NCBI RefSeq assembly: GCF_034134805.1
Contig: NZ_CP139419.1
Coordinates: 1,302,001 to 1,366,000 of the forward strand
DNA from: Streptococcus sp. S5
Lineage (GTDB): Bacteria > Bacillota > Bacilli > Lactobacillales > Streptococcaceae
Direction of reading: 5' to 3'
Length of the DNA: 64,000 nucleotides
Shown: positions 34,169 through 42,411 of the stretch, piece after piece
Layout of the letters: the number at the start of each line of letters is the position of its first letter
Position numbering within the stretch: the stretch's first letter is position 1
Made by a program: the position numbers and the translations under genes
Notes under the pieces: model-generated
Seen by the model: only the letters and a program-made list of their open reading frames with translations
What the model was told of the DNA's origin: nothing
Databases searched by the model: none

Positions 34169-35056
34169 CTACTTCATCTCAACCCATTTTTCATTATCCA
34201 TGATAAAGGGCTTAGCTAGACCTTCGCCTGTGTAGTCTTGGTACTTGGTCTCCAAGTATTTGTAGACATCTTCCTTGGTCGCAAACTTGATGGCTTGATA
34301 GGGCTCTTCAAAGGTTAGCTTTTCAACAAAGAGATAGCCGTCCTTGGCAGGAACTAAAACGCCGACATGGCCGACAAAAAGGGTATTTCCATCCAGGTTA
34401 TCATGAACTATAACAGAAAGCATGCGCGCATTTTCATTGAACTTGAAGTGAGAAAAATACTCTTCCATCTTCTTGGCATGGACCTTGACATCCGTTGTCG
34501 CCTCTGTCGGAACCCGTGAATACAGAATGTTAAAGGCTTCCTTGTCTGCCTCATCGAAGACCTTGCCTTTGTCAATGGCATCATTGTCCACGAACAAGAG
34601 TTCACTATCCGCTTTCATCTTAGGGATCTCGATGCGATTCTTCAGAAGAGTATAGCTATTGATCCGGCAGTTGGTCCCGACGAAATCGCCCTTTTTCTTG
34701 GTCCACAAGTCACTGATCTTCTCAACATTGTAGTCTGTTTTCTTGAAGGTGCTGAAGTCACCCGTTAAGCCGACCGAGCCGACAATGCTATCGTAATCTG
34801 TTACCAGACCCAAAAATTTATCTACACTGTCCTGATCCAAATAAGCAGACAAGAGAGTCCGCACTTCTTCGACACTCGCCTTGCTGTTGAGGTTGCTGTA
34901 GCTTCCCTTGTAGCGCTCCTTATCTGAACTAGATTTCTGTACAGTGGAACTTGCCTGCTTTTCCTTGTATTGCTTTTGGTTGCTACTACAAGCCACTAAA
35001 GCAAAGATCGCCAAGGCACAGCTAGTAAGGAGCATGAATTTTTTAGATGGTTTCAT
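34169..35056 (-). CDS. Lipoprotein, DUF4300-like
   Basis: The 295-aa protein starts with a lipoprotein signal (CALAIFALVAC, lipobox LVAC) and a Ser/Lys linker. The body (SYSNLNSKASVEEVRTLLSAYL..., NCRINSYTLLKNRI, TLFVGHVGVLV, LTFEEPYQAIKF) fits DUF4300 as I remember it, a surface lipoprotein family of streptococci with unknown function. Directly upstream of the PH-like membrane gene and probably co-transcribed with it. Confidence 0.78.
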   Translation of the reverse strand: MKPSKKFMLLTSCALAIFALVACSSNQKQYKEKQASSTVQKSSSDKERYKGSYSNLNSKASVEEVRTLLSAYLDQDSVDKFLGLVTDYDSIVGSVGLTGDFSTFKKTDYNVEKISDLWTKKKGDFVGTNCRINSYTLLKNRIEIPKMKADSELLFVDNDAIDKGKVFDEADKEAFNILYSRVPTEATTDVKVHAKKMEEYFSHFKFNENARMLSVIVHDNLDGNTLFVGHVGVLVPAKDGYLFVEKLTFEEPYQAIKFATKEDVYKYLETKYQDYTGEGLAKPFIMDNEKWVEMK

Positions 35057-35216
35057 AAACTGGTTCCTTCTCTATTGATTAAAATGTTTGTTCTATAAAT
35101 TTTTCATATCGATAATCCTTTTCCTCTATTATAGTTTAAAACTAGCTTTGCTCCAACTATTTTTTACGAAATGAGAAAAGTTTATAAGTAACAAAAATCA
35201 AAATTAAAATTATCGT

Positions 35217-35951
35217 TTAATCAGACCAATCTATTTTGGCATGTTCTATTGCGTACTCCGCTTCCTCTTGAGTAAACTTTCTTATTTCAACAAGTTTTTC
35301 TAATAATCTTTCTTTCGAATAGTTGCCACCGCTTCCAAAAGATTCCACTGCTTTAACAGCTTCCTCTTTCCAATCAAAATGACCTTGCTCCACAGCATAG
35401 TCAGCCTCTTCTTGAGTAAATAGATCAAATTTTATAAGTTGATCAACTAACTTTTCTTTTGAATAATGATACATTTGATATGATTTTGCTTTTAAAAGTG
35501 CTTGCTCTTTCCAGTCTATATTAAGCTTATCGATAGCATACAGGGAAGCATCTTCTGAATACCTGTCATTCTTAGTAAGATCATTTTTAATTTGCTGCAT
35601 CGATAAAGGAGATTTCTTTAAAAATTCTTTAGCTGTTGCATATGCACTTGTATATTCTGCATCTAGTAAAGGTAAAGGATAAACTCTTTTCTTAAACATA
35701 TTCATTAATGATTCTAAATCATCCTTATTTTTTTTGTCACTTGAAGAAGCGTATTCTTGTTTTGATGATTCAAAATCATCCTTATTTCCATCAGTTGAAG
35801 AAGAGTATTTTTGTACAGGTTTAGTCAGCTGTGATCCTGAACGTGAATTTATCCATTTATTATAACTTATTTGATACTCAATTGCCATCAAAGCTAACAT
35901 TCCTACCATCAATCCAAACATCGTAAAAATAAATATAACAAATTTTTTCAT
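35217..35951 (-). CDS. Ltp-family repeat protein, membrane anchored
   Basis: The 244-aa protein has one N-terminal transmembrane helix (FVIFIFTMFGLMVGMLALMA) and a Ser/Asp/Lys linker, then three Ltp-type repeats. These end DWKEQA, DWKEEA and IDWSD and contain YSKEKLVDQLI, YSKERLLEKLV, FTQEEADYAVEQ and FTQEEAEYAIEH. In phage TP-J34 the lipoprotein Ltp blocks DNA injection by infecting phage, so superinfection exclusion is a plausible role. No lipobox is present, unlike classical Ltp. The start at 35951 was chosen over 35993. Not part of a recognisable prophage here. Confidence 0.75.
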   Translation of the reverse strand: MKKFVIFIFTMFGLMVGMLALMAIEYQISYNKWINSRSGSQLTKPVQKYSSSTDGNKDDFESSKQEYASSSDKKNKDDLESLMNMFKKRVYPLPLLDAEYTSAYATAKEFLKKSPLSMQQIKNDLTKNDRYSEDASLYAIDKLNIDWKEQALLKAKSYQMYHYSKEKLVDQLIKFDLFTQEEADYAVEQGHFDWKEEAVKAVESFGSGGNYSKERLLEKLVEIRKFTQEEAEYAIEHAKIDWSD

Positions 35952-36079
35952 AATGAATACCTTTGCTTGTTTTTCTCCAATGGAATCTTTCATCCTCTTG
36001 AACTACTTTCATTAGTATTATATCATGAAATATTCTTCTTTTTTATTAACTAATGTAAAAGTCTTCATACTAGTAAACA

Positions 36080-36112
36080 AAAAAGCGACTGCAATAGTTC
36101 AACTGCAATCAC
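36080..36112 (-). terminator. Terminator after the 103-aa gene
   Basis: GATTGCAGT-TGAACT-ATTGCAGTC followed by GC and six T residues on the minus strand. Confidence 0.7.
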
Positions 36113-36155
36113 TCGTTCATTTGTGAGATAAAAAATAACAAAGTGTTATAAAAGA

Positions 36156-36467
36156 TTATTTGATCTTGTGTTTGTTCATCTTTTCTTCAAAGATGGCTGT
36201 CATAATCTTGCGGAGCTCTTCTCCTTCTTTTTCAGGAAGATCCCCTTGACGTTTGGCCACTGCATAAAGTTCAGGGTATTGCTTGGCTACACGCTCAACT
36301 GTCTTGGTCGTCGCATGCCCTCTGACAAAGAATGGAATACGCTTGATCCATTCTTGCGGGACTAAAGCGAGCAACTTCTTCGCTGCTTCTTTATCAGAAA
36401 TCTCAGCTGTACTCAATCCTTGCTTGATTTGTTCTTGTTCTTTTTCTGTAAAATCTTTTAATTCCAT
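36156..36467 (-). CDS. Hypothetical 103-aa protein
   Basis: This small, Lys/Glu-rich helical protein (MELKDFTEKEQEQIKQGLST... PQEWIKRIPFFVRGHATTKTVERV) has no signal or membrane segment. I do not recognise it. The gene is isolated, with its own terminator at 36080-36112 and an AATTTACTATGG leader. Codon use looks like that of neighbouring genes. Confidence 0.6.
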   Translation of the reverse strand: MELKDFTEKEQEQIKQGLSTAEISDKEAAKKLLALVPQEWIKRIPFFVRGHATTKTVERVAKQYPELYAVAKRQGDLPEKEGEELRKIMTAIFEEKMNKHKIK

Positions 36468-36540
36468 AGTAAATTCCTCATTTGTTTATCTAAGGACATA
36501 TTATACACCTATGTAGAGAAAAGTACAATTAAAGGAACCG

Positions 36541-36575
36541 AAAAATAGAGCAAGGGCAAGTCATCCCTCACTCTA
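36541..36575 (-). terminator. Terminator after the MerR gene
   Basis: TAGAG-TG-AGGG...CCCT-TG-CTCTA with a T5 run on the minus strand. Confidence 0.8.
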
Positions 36576-36617
36576 TCTCTTAATCGTAAAATCTTATGAA
36601 GGATATTAATTTCCGAT

Positions 36618-37478
36618 TTACTGTGGAGCATCACCCTTTTGCTTTAAATAATAGTCACTTGCCTCAGTTAGTTTTTTATAATAATGATCGTAACTCTTAC
36701 TAAATTGTCTAATCAGCGGAATAGCGACCTCATAGTAGTGATGGTCCATCAAAAATGTTTTCAGTTGATCTTGAATATTTTTCATTGGACTTGTTTTGTA
36801 ATCATCACTGTTCAAATAGCGATCATAAATAGAAATTGTGTCCTTATTTTCATTATGCCACTTTTCATAATTTTCTACCGCAGCTATCTTGGCTTCATTA
36901 ACGTCTTTTAGGGTCTGCATATTAAAACTAGAACTGAGTTCATCAATATAATACTGTTCTTCTCTGCTTAATTCAAAGGTTGGAAGGCTATCTAAATATT
37001 GAATATACTTCTCAAATGCCTCTTCTCCATCTTTTGACAAAGGCTCTTGTAAAAAAGGTTGATAGGCAGCAAATAAGCATTGACCTAAGTATCCTGGAAA
37101 TGCTCTTTCGAGTCTCTTATAAATGGAGTCCTCAGCTTCGATGACCGTAAGTTTTTCATTGATCAGATCCGTGTCTTCGCCTTTGATATAGAGATCGAAC
37201 ACTGCTTTCCGTTTCTTATCACTTTCTAGTTCCTGCTCTTTTCTTCTGAGAAAAATAGATGCAGTAGCCCCATCTGTCTTCAGACAGTCCTTTATTTCTG
37301 TTATGGTTAGCCCTAATTTTTTAAACAATGCAATCTTATTCAAAATCTCTGCATCCTTTTCCGAATATTCTCTATACCCATTTTCTAACCTCCGAGGATG
37401 AATAAAACCTTTTTCTTCATAGTATTCTAGTGCTTTTCGAGTTAAACCTGTTATTCTTTGAATATCATTTCTTAACAT
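36618..37478 (-). CDS. MerR-family regulator with large C-terminal effector domain
   Basis: The 286-aa protein has an N-terminal MerR HTH (QRITGLTRKALEYYEEKGFIHPRR...GYREYSEKDAEILNKIALFKKLGLTITEIKDCL, about 5-70) and a long helical C-terminal domain of unknown ligand. A classic MerR promoter with a 19-bp spacer and an inner palindrome lies directly upstream, so it is likely autoregulated. No other gene is obviously in the operon. Confidence 0.85.
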   Translation of the reverse strand: MLRNDIQRITGLTRKALEYYEEKGFIHPRRLENGYREYSEKDAEILNKIALFKKLGLTITEIKDCLKTDGATASIFLRRKEQELESDKKRKAVFDLYIKGEDTDLINEKLTVIEAEDSIYKRLERAFPGYLGQCLFAAYQPFLQEPLSKDGEEAFEKYIQYLDSLPTFELSREEQYYIDELSSSFNMQTLKDVNEAKIAAVENYEKWHNENKDTISIYDRYLNSDDYKTSPMKNIQDQLKTFLMDHHYYEVAIPLIRQFSKSYDHYYKKLTEASDYYLKQKGDAPQ

Positions 37479-37500
37479 GATCTTGCACCCCCTTTACTAT

Positions 37501-37531
37501 ATGATACTCCTGTCCCCAAGGGGCATGTCAA
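37501..37531 (-). promoter_or_regulatory. MerR-type promoter/operator (19-bp spacer)
   Basis: On the minus strand TTGACA (37526-37531) and TATCAT (37501-37506) are 19 bp apart, longer than the optimal 17. The spacer holds the dyad CCCCTTGGGG. Over-long spacers with a central dyad are the mark of MerR-activated promoters, in which the regulator untwists the DNA. Confidence 0.85.
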
Positions 37532-37623
37532 CCTTTACCTTATAAACAGAAGACGATCATTATTCAAATCACTTTCATTTCCTATTATAACAAGCTTCCA
37601 CGAATAAATCAGTCATTAAAAAA

Positions 37624-37650
37624 GAAAAACAGCCAACCATTGGGTTAGCT
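37624..37650 (-). terminator. Terminator after the Nudix gene
   Basis: AGCTAACC-CAAT-GGTTGGCT followed by GTTTTTC on the minus strand. Confidence 0.75.
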
Positions 37651-37698
37651 ACTTAAAAAAATTATTAAGTTAATTATTAGAAGTATCAGCATTTAATT

Positions 37699-38142
37699 TT
37701 ACTTTAAATCGTACTTCCAATCTCCTCCATCTTGGTAGTAAAAAAATTCAGACAGGTCTTCTTCAAGAAAAATACGAAGCATATCCTCCATATCTAAGGA
37801 GAGGTCTAGATTTGGCAATTCTTTCAGGTTCTCCCACCAGACTTCACCCTCTTCAGAGGATATTAAGTCTCCGTCAAACTTTTCTGTCTTATAAAAGAGA
37901 ACTACATAACGAATCCCGTCTTCCACCCAATCTTTCATTCCACACATCTGGGGAGAAGCAATCTTTAAGCCAGTTTCTTCCTTCACTTCACGGATCACTG
38001 CTTCCGTAAATGATTCTCCTGCTTCGACATGACCACCAGGAAAGGTTATGCCTGGCCAGTCCTCTTTTTTACGATCAATAATAAGAACTCTATCGCCATC
38101 TCTTACCATACAAAGATTTGTAAACTCAACAGTCTCATTCAT
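37699..38142 (-). CDS. Nudix hydrolase (MutT-like)
   Basis: The 147-aa protein carries a complete Nudix box at 37-59 (G-HVEAG-E...REVKEETGL). It probably hydrolyses a nucleoside diphosphate derivative; the substrate is unknown, with 8-oxo-dGTP only a default guess. WYYQDGGDW-type residues close the C-terminus. The gene is monocistronic. Confidence 0.88.
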   Translation of the reverse strand: MNETVEFTNLCMVRDGDRVLIIDRKKEDWPGITFPGGHVEAGESFTEAVIREVKEETGLKIASPQMCGMKDWVEDGIRYVVLFYKTEKFDGDLISSEEGEVWWENLKELPNLDLSLDMEDMLRIFLEEDLSEFFYYQDGGDWKYDLK

Positions 38143-38202
38143 ACAGATACTTCCTAACTATGTTTGTCTTTTTCTTTAAGGATAGGATAAACAATCTGTA
38201 CC

Positions 38203-38724
38203 CTATTCTTTTTTTGGTTGGACTTGCGTATGAGCTAGCAAGTCTCCTAGATGCCTCTTATCTTTCCTAAATATCGTCATTGCTAGTAGCAAAACTGCGA
38301 GTAAAGTCGCTGAAATAGAAAGGATAATGGATAACCCATCAAAATCACTATAAAAGCCATGAATCGTGCCCATATGACCAATTTGCCAAGGTAAAAATTT
38401 GATGACGTTTCTGATCAAGCTAGCCTGCACTGTTTTTTTCTGGTAGACCAGTTCCAGTCCCGCTTTTACCTTCCCAAAACTGCCATCATTTTTATAATCC
38501 AAGAATGTGAACAGGAGCGTGATTGGCAAAACAGAGGTAAAAAATACAAGCCACTGCGACTGAATCTCTGTAAACTCTGGGACACCTTTAAAAAAGATAA
38601 TGTAAATAAGCATCGAACCTAAAAACAGAAGTACTAAATAAGCTAGAATGAAAAGATAATCAAACAGAAATTCTGTCATTCTTTTTCTAAACGAAATAGG
38701 ATTGATTGCTAACATCTTCATCAC
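38203..38724 (-). CDS. RDD-family membrane protein
   Basis: This 173-aa protein has four hydrophobic segments. The RDD features are the basic RKR near residue 13, DYKNDGSFGK, and the C-terminal DKRHLGDLLAHTQV. The function is unknown; some RDD proteins are ion transporters. The start is M1 or M3 near 38724. Confidence 0.8.
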   Translation of the reverse strand: MMKMLAINPISFRKRMTEFLFDYLFILAYLVLLFLGSMLIYIIFFKGVPEFTEIQSQWLVFFTSVLPITLLFTFLDYKNDGSFGKVKAGLELVYQKKTVQASLIRNVIKFLPWQIGHMGTIHGFYSDFDGLSIILSISATLLAVLLLAMTIFRKDKRHLGDLLAHTQVQPKKE

Positions 38725-38785
38725 TGTCTCTCCCCTTTCTCATCTCCTATTATAATATAAGGGCACGAATAAAGATACTATTTAT

Positions 38786-38818
38786 AAAAGAAGCCCGCAA
38801 TCTTTCGATTCCAGGCTT
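38786..38818 (-). terminator. Terminator after the GH13 gene
   Basis: AAGCCTGGAATC-GAAA-GATTGCGGGCTT then TCTTTT on the minus strand. Confidence 0.8.
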
Positions 38819-38823
38819 ATTTC

Positions 38824-40575
38824 TTACCAATCTTCTCTATAAATAACAAAGCCATTTGGTTGGATAACCATTCGATCATCGGAAATGGTCCCATGACTGA
38901 TCAGATCTGCTTGTCCTCTTTCTAAGACAAAGGCTTTCTTCGAGTGGTTAAAGTAGGCTTTGAGAAGATGGCCTTCATGCTGCCATTCTACTGCTACTAC
39001 ATCTGGCTCTACTTCTTCCAAGCTTACTTTACCATGCTGGATTATTCCTGCCACTTCTTTTCGGAGTTGGATCAAGTCCTTCATAAAGTTCAGCATATCA
39101 TTGTCCGCTGCCACGCGTTCCCAAGGCATGACACGGCGGCAATCTGGGTCTGGGCCACCGATGAGGGCTAGTTCCGTTCCATAATAGATACACGGCGTTC
39201 CGCGTTGCAGATAAAGGAAGGCGAGGGCAGACTTGACAGACTGAAGATCGCCTTTGGCCGTCGTCAAGATGCGCTCTGTATCATGCGAGTCCAAGAGGTT
39301 GAACATGACCTCAGAGATCTGTTGCCTGTAGTACATAGACTGGCTATTGATCTCCCAAATGAAGCGTTGGGTCTCCTTATGCCTCCGTAGGAAATAATCC
39401 TTGATACTTTCAGAGAGCGGATAGTTCATCACGGCATGGAACTCATCGCCCTTAAGCCAAGGTTGGGACGAATGCCAGATTTCCCCGAGGATATAGAGAT
39501 CCGGCTTCTTGGCCAGGACCGACTTACGGAAATCTCGCCAGAATTGATGGTCGATCTCATTGGCTACGTCCAGACGCCAAGCATCGATATCAAACTCTTC
39601 AATCCAGTAAGTCGCCACCTTCAAGAGATAAGCCTTCACCTCTGGATTAGCCGTATTGAGCTTAGGCATATAGCCTGCAAAGGCAAAAGCATGGTAAGAC
39701 AAGTCGCGACTATTCCACAGATTTTCTGAGGAGACAGGGAATTCTTTGATATGGAACCAGTCCTTGTAAATCGAATCCTCCCCGTATTTGACCACATCCT
39801 GCCATTGGGGTGAATCATAGCCAATATGGTTGAAGACGGCATCCAGCATAATCTTCATCCCACGCGCATGGGCCTCTTTCACTAGCTGGCGGAAGGTCTC
39901 CTTATCACCAAAATGTCGATCAATTTCAAAATAATCAATGGTATCGTACTTGTGGTTGCTTGGAGACTCAAAAATAGGACAAAGGTAGAGCCCTGTGATC
40001 CCTAACTCCTGCAAGTAGTCCAGATGATCGATGATCCCTTGCAAATCTCCACCAAAGAAATCCAATACTTGAGGAGCAATAGAGGCATCCCAAGGGCGAA
40101 CGCCTTTTGGCGAAATAGCTGGATTCCCATTGGCAAAGCGCTCAGGAAAGATTTGGTACCAAACCGTCTGCGCCACCCAATCTGGAACAGCACACCCATC
40201 AATCTCATGGATAAAAGGAAGCTTAAAGCCGTTCATGACAAAGTCCAGGTTCTCCTTGGTGTAGGCTGCCACACCCCGATCCCCATACAAGACCTTCTCT
40301 CCCGCTGTGTCCTCTAATTCAAAGAGGTACTGGATCCGGGCATGGCGGACAGATACCGACACTTGCCAATAATCAAAGAGGTCGTCTGTCGTCACCTTGT
40401 CCATTTCCTTAGTTGCCTCATAAAGATCCTCTATAAAAATAAAGGGATCCCCATAGTGCAAGACAATCCGTTTGATATCTTCTTTCTTGGTCCGGATGCG
40501 AATATGGAGCTGGCCATCTTTATAAAGATAGGCATACTCCGATTCAGGCCGATGATAAATCGCTGTTAATTCCAT
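38824..40575 (-). CDS. Alpha-glycosidase, GH13 (neopullulanase/cyclomaltodextrinase type)
   Basis: The 583-aa protein has an N-terminal beta domain (1-130) typical of GH13_20 enzymes and a catalytic barrel. Its nucleophile is Asp336 (DAWRLDVANE), the acid/base Glu365 (ILGEIWHS), and the third Asp432 (LLDSHDTER). The protein lacks a signal, so it acts on imported maltodextrin or cyclodextrin. Upstream lie a consensus promoter and cre-type operators, so CcpA/MalR-type control is likely. The gene stands alone. Confidence 0.92.
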   Translation of the reverse strand: MELTAIYHRPESEYAYLYKDGQLHIRIRTKKEDIKRIVLHYGDPFIFIEDLYEATKEMDKVTTDDLFDYWQVSVSVRHARIQYLFELEDTAGEKVLYGDRGVAAYTKENLDFVMNGFKLPFIHEIDGCAVPDWVAQTVWYQIFPERFANGNPAISPKGVRPWDASIAPQVLDFFGGDLQGIIDHLDYLQELGITGLYLCPIFESPSNHKYDTIDYFEIDRHFGDKETFRQLVKEAHARGMKIMLDAVFNHIGYDSPQWQDVVKYGEDSIYKDWFHIKEFPVSSENLWNSRDLSYHAFAFAGYMPKLNTANPEVKAYLLKVATYWIEEFDIDAWRLDVANEIDHQFWRDFRKSVLAKKPDLYILGEIWHSSQPWLKGDEFHAVMNYPLSESIKDYFLRRHKETQRFIWEINSQSMYYRQQISEVMFNLLDSHDTERILTTAKGDLQSVKSALAFLYLQRGTPCIYYGTELALIGGPDPDCRRVMPWERVAADNDMLNFMKDLIQLRKEVAGIIQHGKVSLEEVEPDVVAVEWQHEGHLLKAYFNHSKKAFVLERGQADLISHGTISDDRMVIQPNGFVIYREDW

Positions 40576-40619
40576 CTGTCTCGTCTCCTACTATACTCTC
40601 TTTTATCATTTACCATTTT

Positions 40620-40680
40620 ATGCAAACGATTCCATAAACTATTTCTAGTATACTACTTTATAAAAACGTTTGCAAGATTC
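40620..40680 (-). promoter_or_regulatory. Promoter with two cre-type (LacI-family) operators for the GH13 gene
   Basis: On the minus strand, TTGCAA (-35, from 40675), a 17-bp spacer, and TATACT (-10) form a good promoter. One operator-like site (TTGCAAACGTTTTTAT) overlaps the -35. A second at 40620-40635 (ATGCAAACGATTCCAT on the plus strand) matches the cre consensus WTGNNANCGNTNNCAW at every position and lies just downstream of the start point. The layout suggests repression by CcpA and possibly MalR. Confidence 0.8.
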
Positions 40681-40727
40681 TGAGAGATCATTTTAGATTC
40701 CTCACTTTTTATAATTGTATTGCACAC

Positions 40728-40749
40728 AAAAAGCCCAACAATTGGGCTT
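40728..40749 (-). terminator. Terminator after the 58-aa gene
   Basis: AAGCCCAA-TTG-TTGGGCTT followed by TTTG on the minus strand. It lies between the small gene and the GH13 promoter. A nearly identical hairpin is at 41217-41241. Confidence 0.75.
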
Positions 40750-40967
40750 AAAGATCTTGGTGGAATTATTCTTAAATAGTTATTTCAATATTTTTATACA
40801 AAATGTCCGCCTTGTCACATCAAAGAGAGGTGGGCGGTCCTATTAATTATATTGTACAGTCTTTACTAGATAATTCAAGTGTTATTCGTATTTTTAACAT
40901 TTACTAACGCAATTATTCATACAATCAGAAAATTAAACCTACAAGTATAGTTCAAAAACAGGCCATT

Positions 40968-41144
40968 CTAGTTTGCACTTTCCAGAATGGCCTCTTCTCT
41001 CAGTCGCTCCACGTCTTCTACCGTGGGATGCCATCCTTCAATCATATTGGTGCTCAGGGCAAACCAGACACTCTTAAAAACCTTTTTGTTGTCAAAAACC
41101 ACACCCATAATCATCATTTTTTCTTTATCTACATCTAAGGTCAT
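40968..41144 (-). CDS. 58-aa protein resembling Fic-type (VbhA) antitoxins
   Basis: The product reads MTLDVDKEKMMIMGVVFDNK... STNMIEGWHPTVEDVERL... and ends ILESAN. A perfect GGAGG lies upstream of the ATG. The helix with TNMIEG fits the [S/T]xxxE[G/N] inhibitory motif of Fic antitoxins, and EG-x-x-PT is common in the VbhA-type family. No Fic gene is visible, so it would be an orphan. The resemblance is short and the call tentative, but the ORF itself is convincing. Confidence 0.6.
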   Translation of the reverse strand: MTLDVDKEKMMIMGVVFDNKKVFKSVWFALSTNMIEGWHPTVEDVERLREEAILESAN

Positions 41145-41216
41145 ATTCTACCTCCGTCCTATTATTATAGCATATTTTCAATCATTTTAGTTCTCCTATT
41201 TAGTACTTACCCTACA

Positions 41217-41241
41217 CAAAAAGCCCAGCGATTGGGCTTTC
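41217..41241 (-). terminator. Terminator after the DNase gene
   Basis: AAAGCCCAA-TCG-CTGGGCTTTTTG on the minus strand. Confidence 0.85.
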
Positions 41242-41263
41242 TCATTATCAAAATAACTGATAC

Positions 41264-42283
41264 TCATTCCTTACTTGTATGCCTCTTTCCAAGATTTAGC
41301 GCTTGCTCTTCTGACATTTGAACAACCTTAGAAAAATTAGTATTGCGAGGCATACTGTCCAAAGAATACCAATAAACATCCGCACTCCCATTTCTTGCTA
41401 CATATACTACTGGAGCCAATTGACGACTTGGTTCTGTAGGCTCCACAGGTTGAACTGGCTGAGCTGGTTCTACTGCTTGACTCGGTTGAGGAGCTTGACT
41501 TGGTTGGGTCTCGACAGGAGGACTGGCAGGTTGTGGTTGACTACTTGGCTCCGTTGGCACCAAGGACGGCTTAGCTGTTCCCTTCAGATAATCAATCGTT
41601 GCATTCTTAGAGTAGTTGTCTAAGGTAACGGTGGTAATCCCATAAGCATCAACTGATTCTTTAGGACTTCTTAGGTTTATACGGAGTAAATTACCTTCTT
41701 GATCAATCCCTACATACTGCAAGGTGATTTGTCTAGGAATTAATTCATCCCCCGTATAGACCGGAGTCACCTTGTAGTCCAGCCAATAATTGGGGTGGGT
41801 GGATAGCCAGCTATCGAGTCGTTTCTCGTAGTAGAGCATGCCCTCCACATTGCTATCCGCCGTCCCTTTATAATTCCCCGTATTGGTCCATGCAGTTAAG
41901 GGAACTAAATTTTTCCCATCATTAGACAAGCCACTAAATTGATAGCCGACCAGATGCCCTCTATGGAACAACCAGGCCTTCTTCCCTTTGTTTCCATAGG
42001 ACAGCTTATAATTATGCCAGCCAACTGGATTGTAGGTAAGCCGCGGCTCTCTTTTCTGCTTTGGTTCATCCTTGTCTTGTAACTGTATATGAGCTGAAGT
42101 CGCACGACCTAAATGATCAAACTCACCTAAAACGAGCTGCTTGCTACCAGTAAAAGGGAGCAGGTTAAGACTTTGGTAATCGAGTCCAGTTTGCTGAGCT
42201 TGAGCCCCTTGAACAAAGATTAAGGACATGAAAACCGCGACTATCCCAACGATGACATTTTTCAAAAACCGTTTTGTAACCAT
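41264..42283 (-). CDS. Secreted DNA/RNA non-specific endonuclease (streptodornase-like)
   Basis: The 339-aa protein starts with a signal peptide (about 1-30, cleavage near AQA). The catalytic region has HRGH at 107-110, with His110 as the general base, and NLVPLTAWTNTGN with the metal-binding Asn. A Pro/Gln/Ser-rich linker (about 235-280) leads to a C-terminal tail, DSMPRNTNFSKVVQMSEEQAL, like the tail of some streptococcal DNases. The start at 42283 has GGGAG; an ATG at 42298 lacks one. It probably degrades extracellular DNA. Confidence 0.87.
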   Translation of the reverse strand: MVTKRFLKNVIVGIVAVFMSLIFVQGAQAQQTGLDYQSLNLLPFTGSKQLVLGEFDHLGRATSAHIQLQDKDEPKQKREPRLTYNPVGWHNYKLSYGNKGKKAWLFHRGHLVGYQFSGLSNDGKNLVPLTAWTNTGNYKGTADSNVEGMLYYEKRLDSWLSTHPNYWLDYKVTPVYTGDELIPRQITLQYVGIDQEGNLLRINLRSPKESVDAYGITTVTLDNYSKNATIDYLKGTAKPSLVPTEPSSQPQPASPPVETQPSQAPQPSQAVEPAQPVQPVEPTEPSRQLAPVVYVARNGSADVYWYSLDSMPRNTNFSKVVQMSEEQALNLGKRHTSKE

Positions 42284-42361
42284 AATAAACTCCCGCATTA
42301 CTATCTAGTATTATTATAGCAGAAAAAAGCGGTTACAAATAAATATTTTTTAAAAAAACTC

Positions 42362-42392
42362 TTGTTCATGACCTTACGTAACGATGTATAAT
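42362..42392 (+). promoter_or_regulatory. MerR-type promoter of the regulator/ABC operon
   Basis: TTGTTC (42362-42367) and TATAAT (42387-42392) are 19 bp apart. The spacer contains CCTTACGTAACG, an imperfect dyad of the kind seen in drug- or stress-responsive MerR promoters. The first gene of the operon encodes a MerR protein. Confidence 0.75.
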
Positions 42393-42411
42393 AGAGATGA
42401 GGAGGTGGGTA

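Noticed and set aside
40987-41190. 67-aa ORF on the plus strand
   Set aside because: It is antisense to the 58-aa minus-strand ORF, which has a perfect ribosome site and a sensible sequence; the plus ORF has neither.
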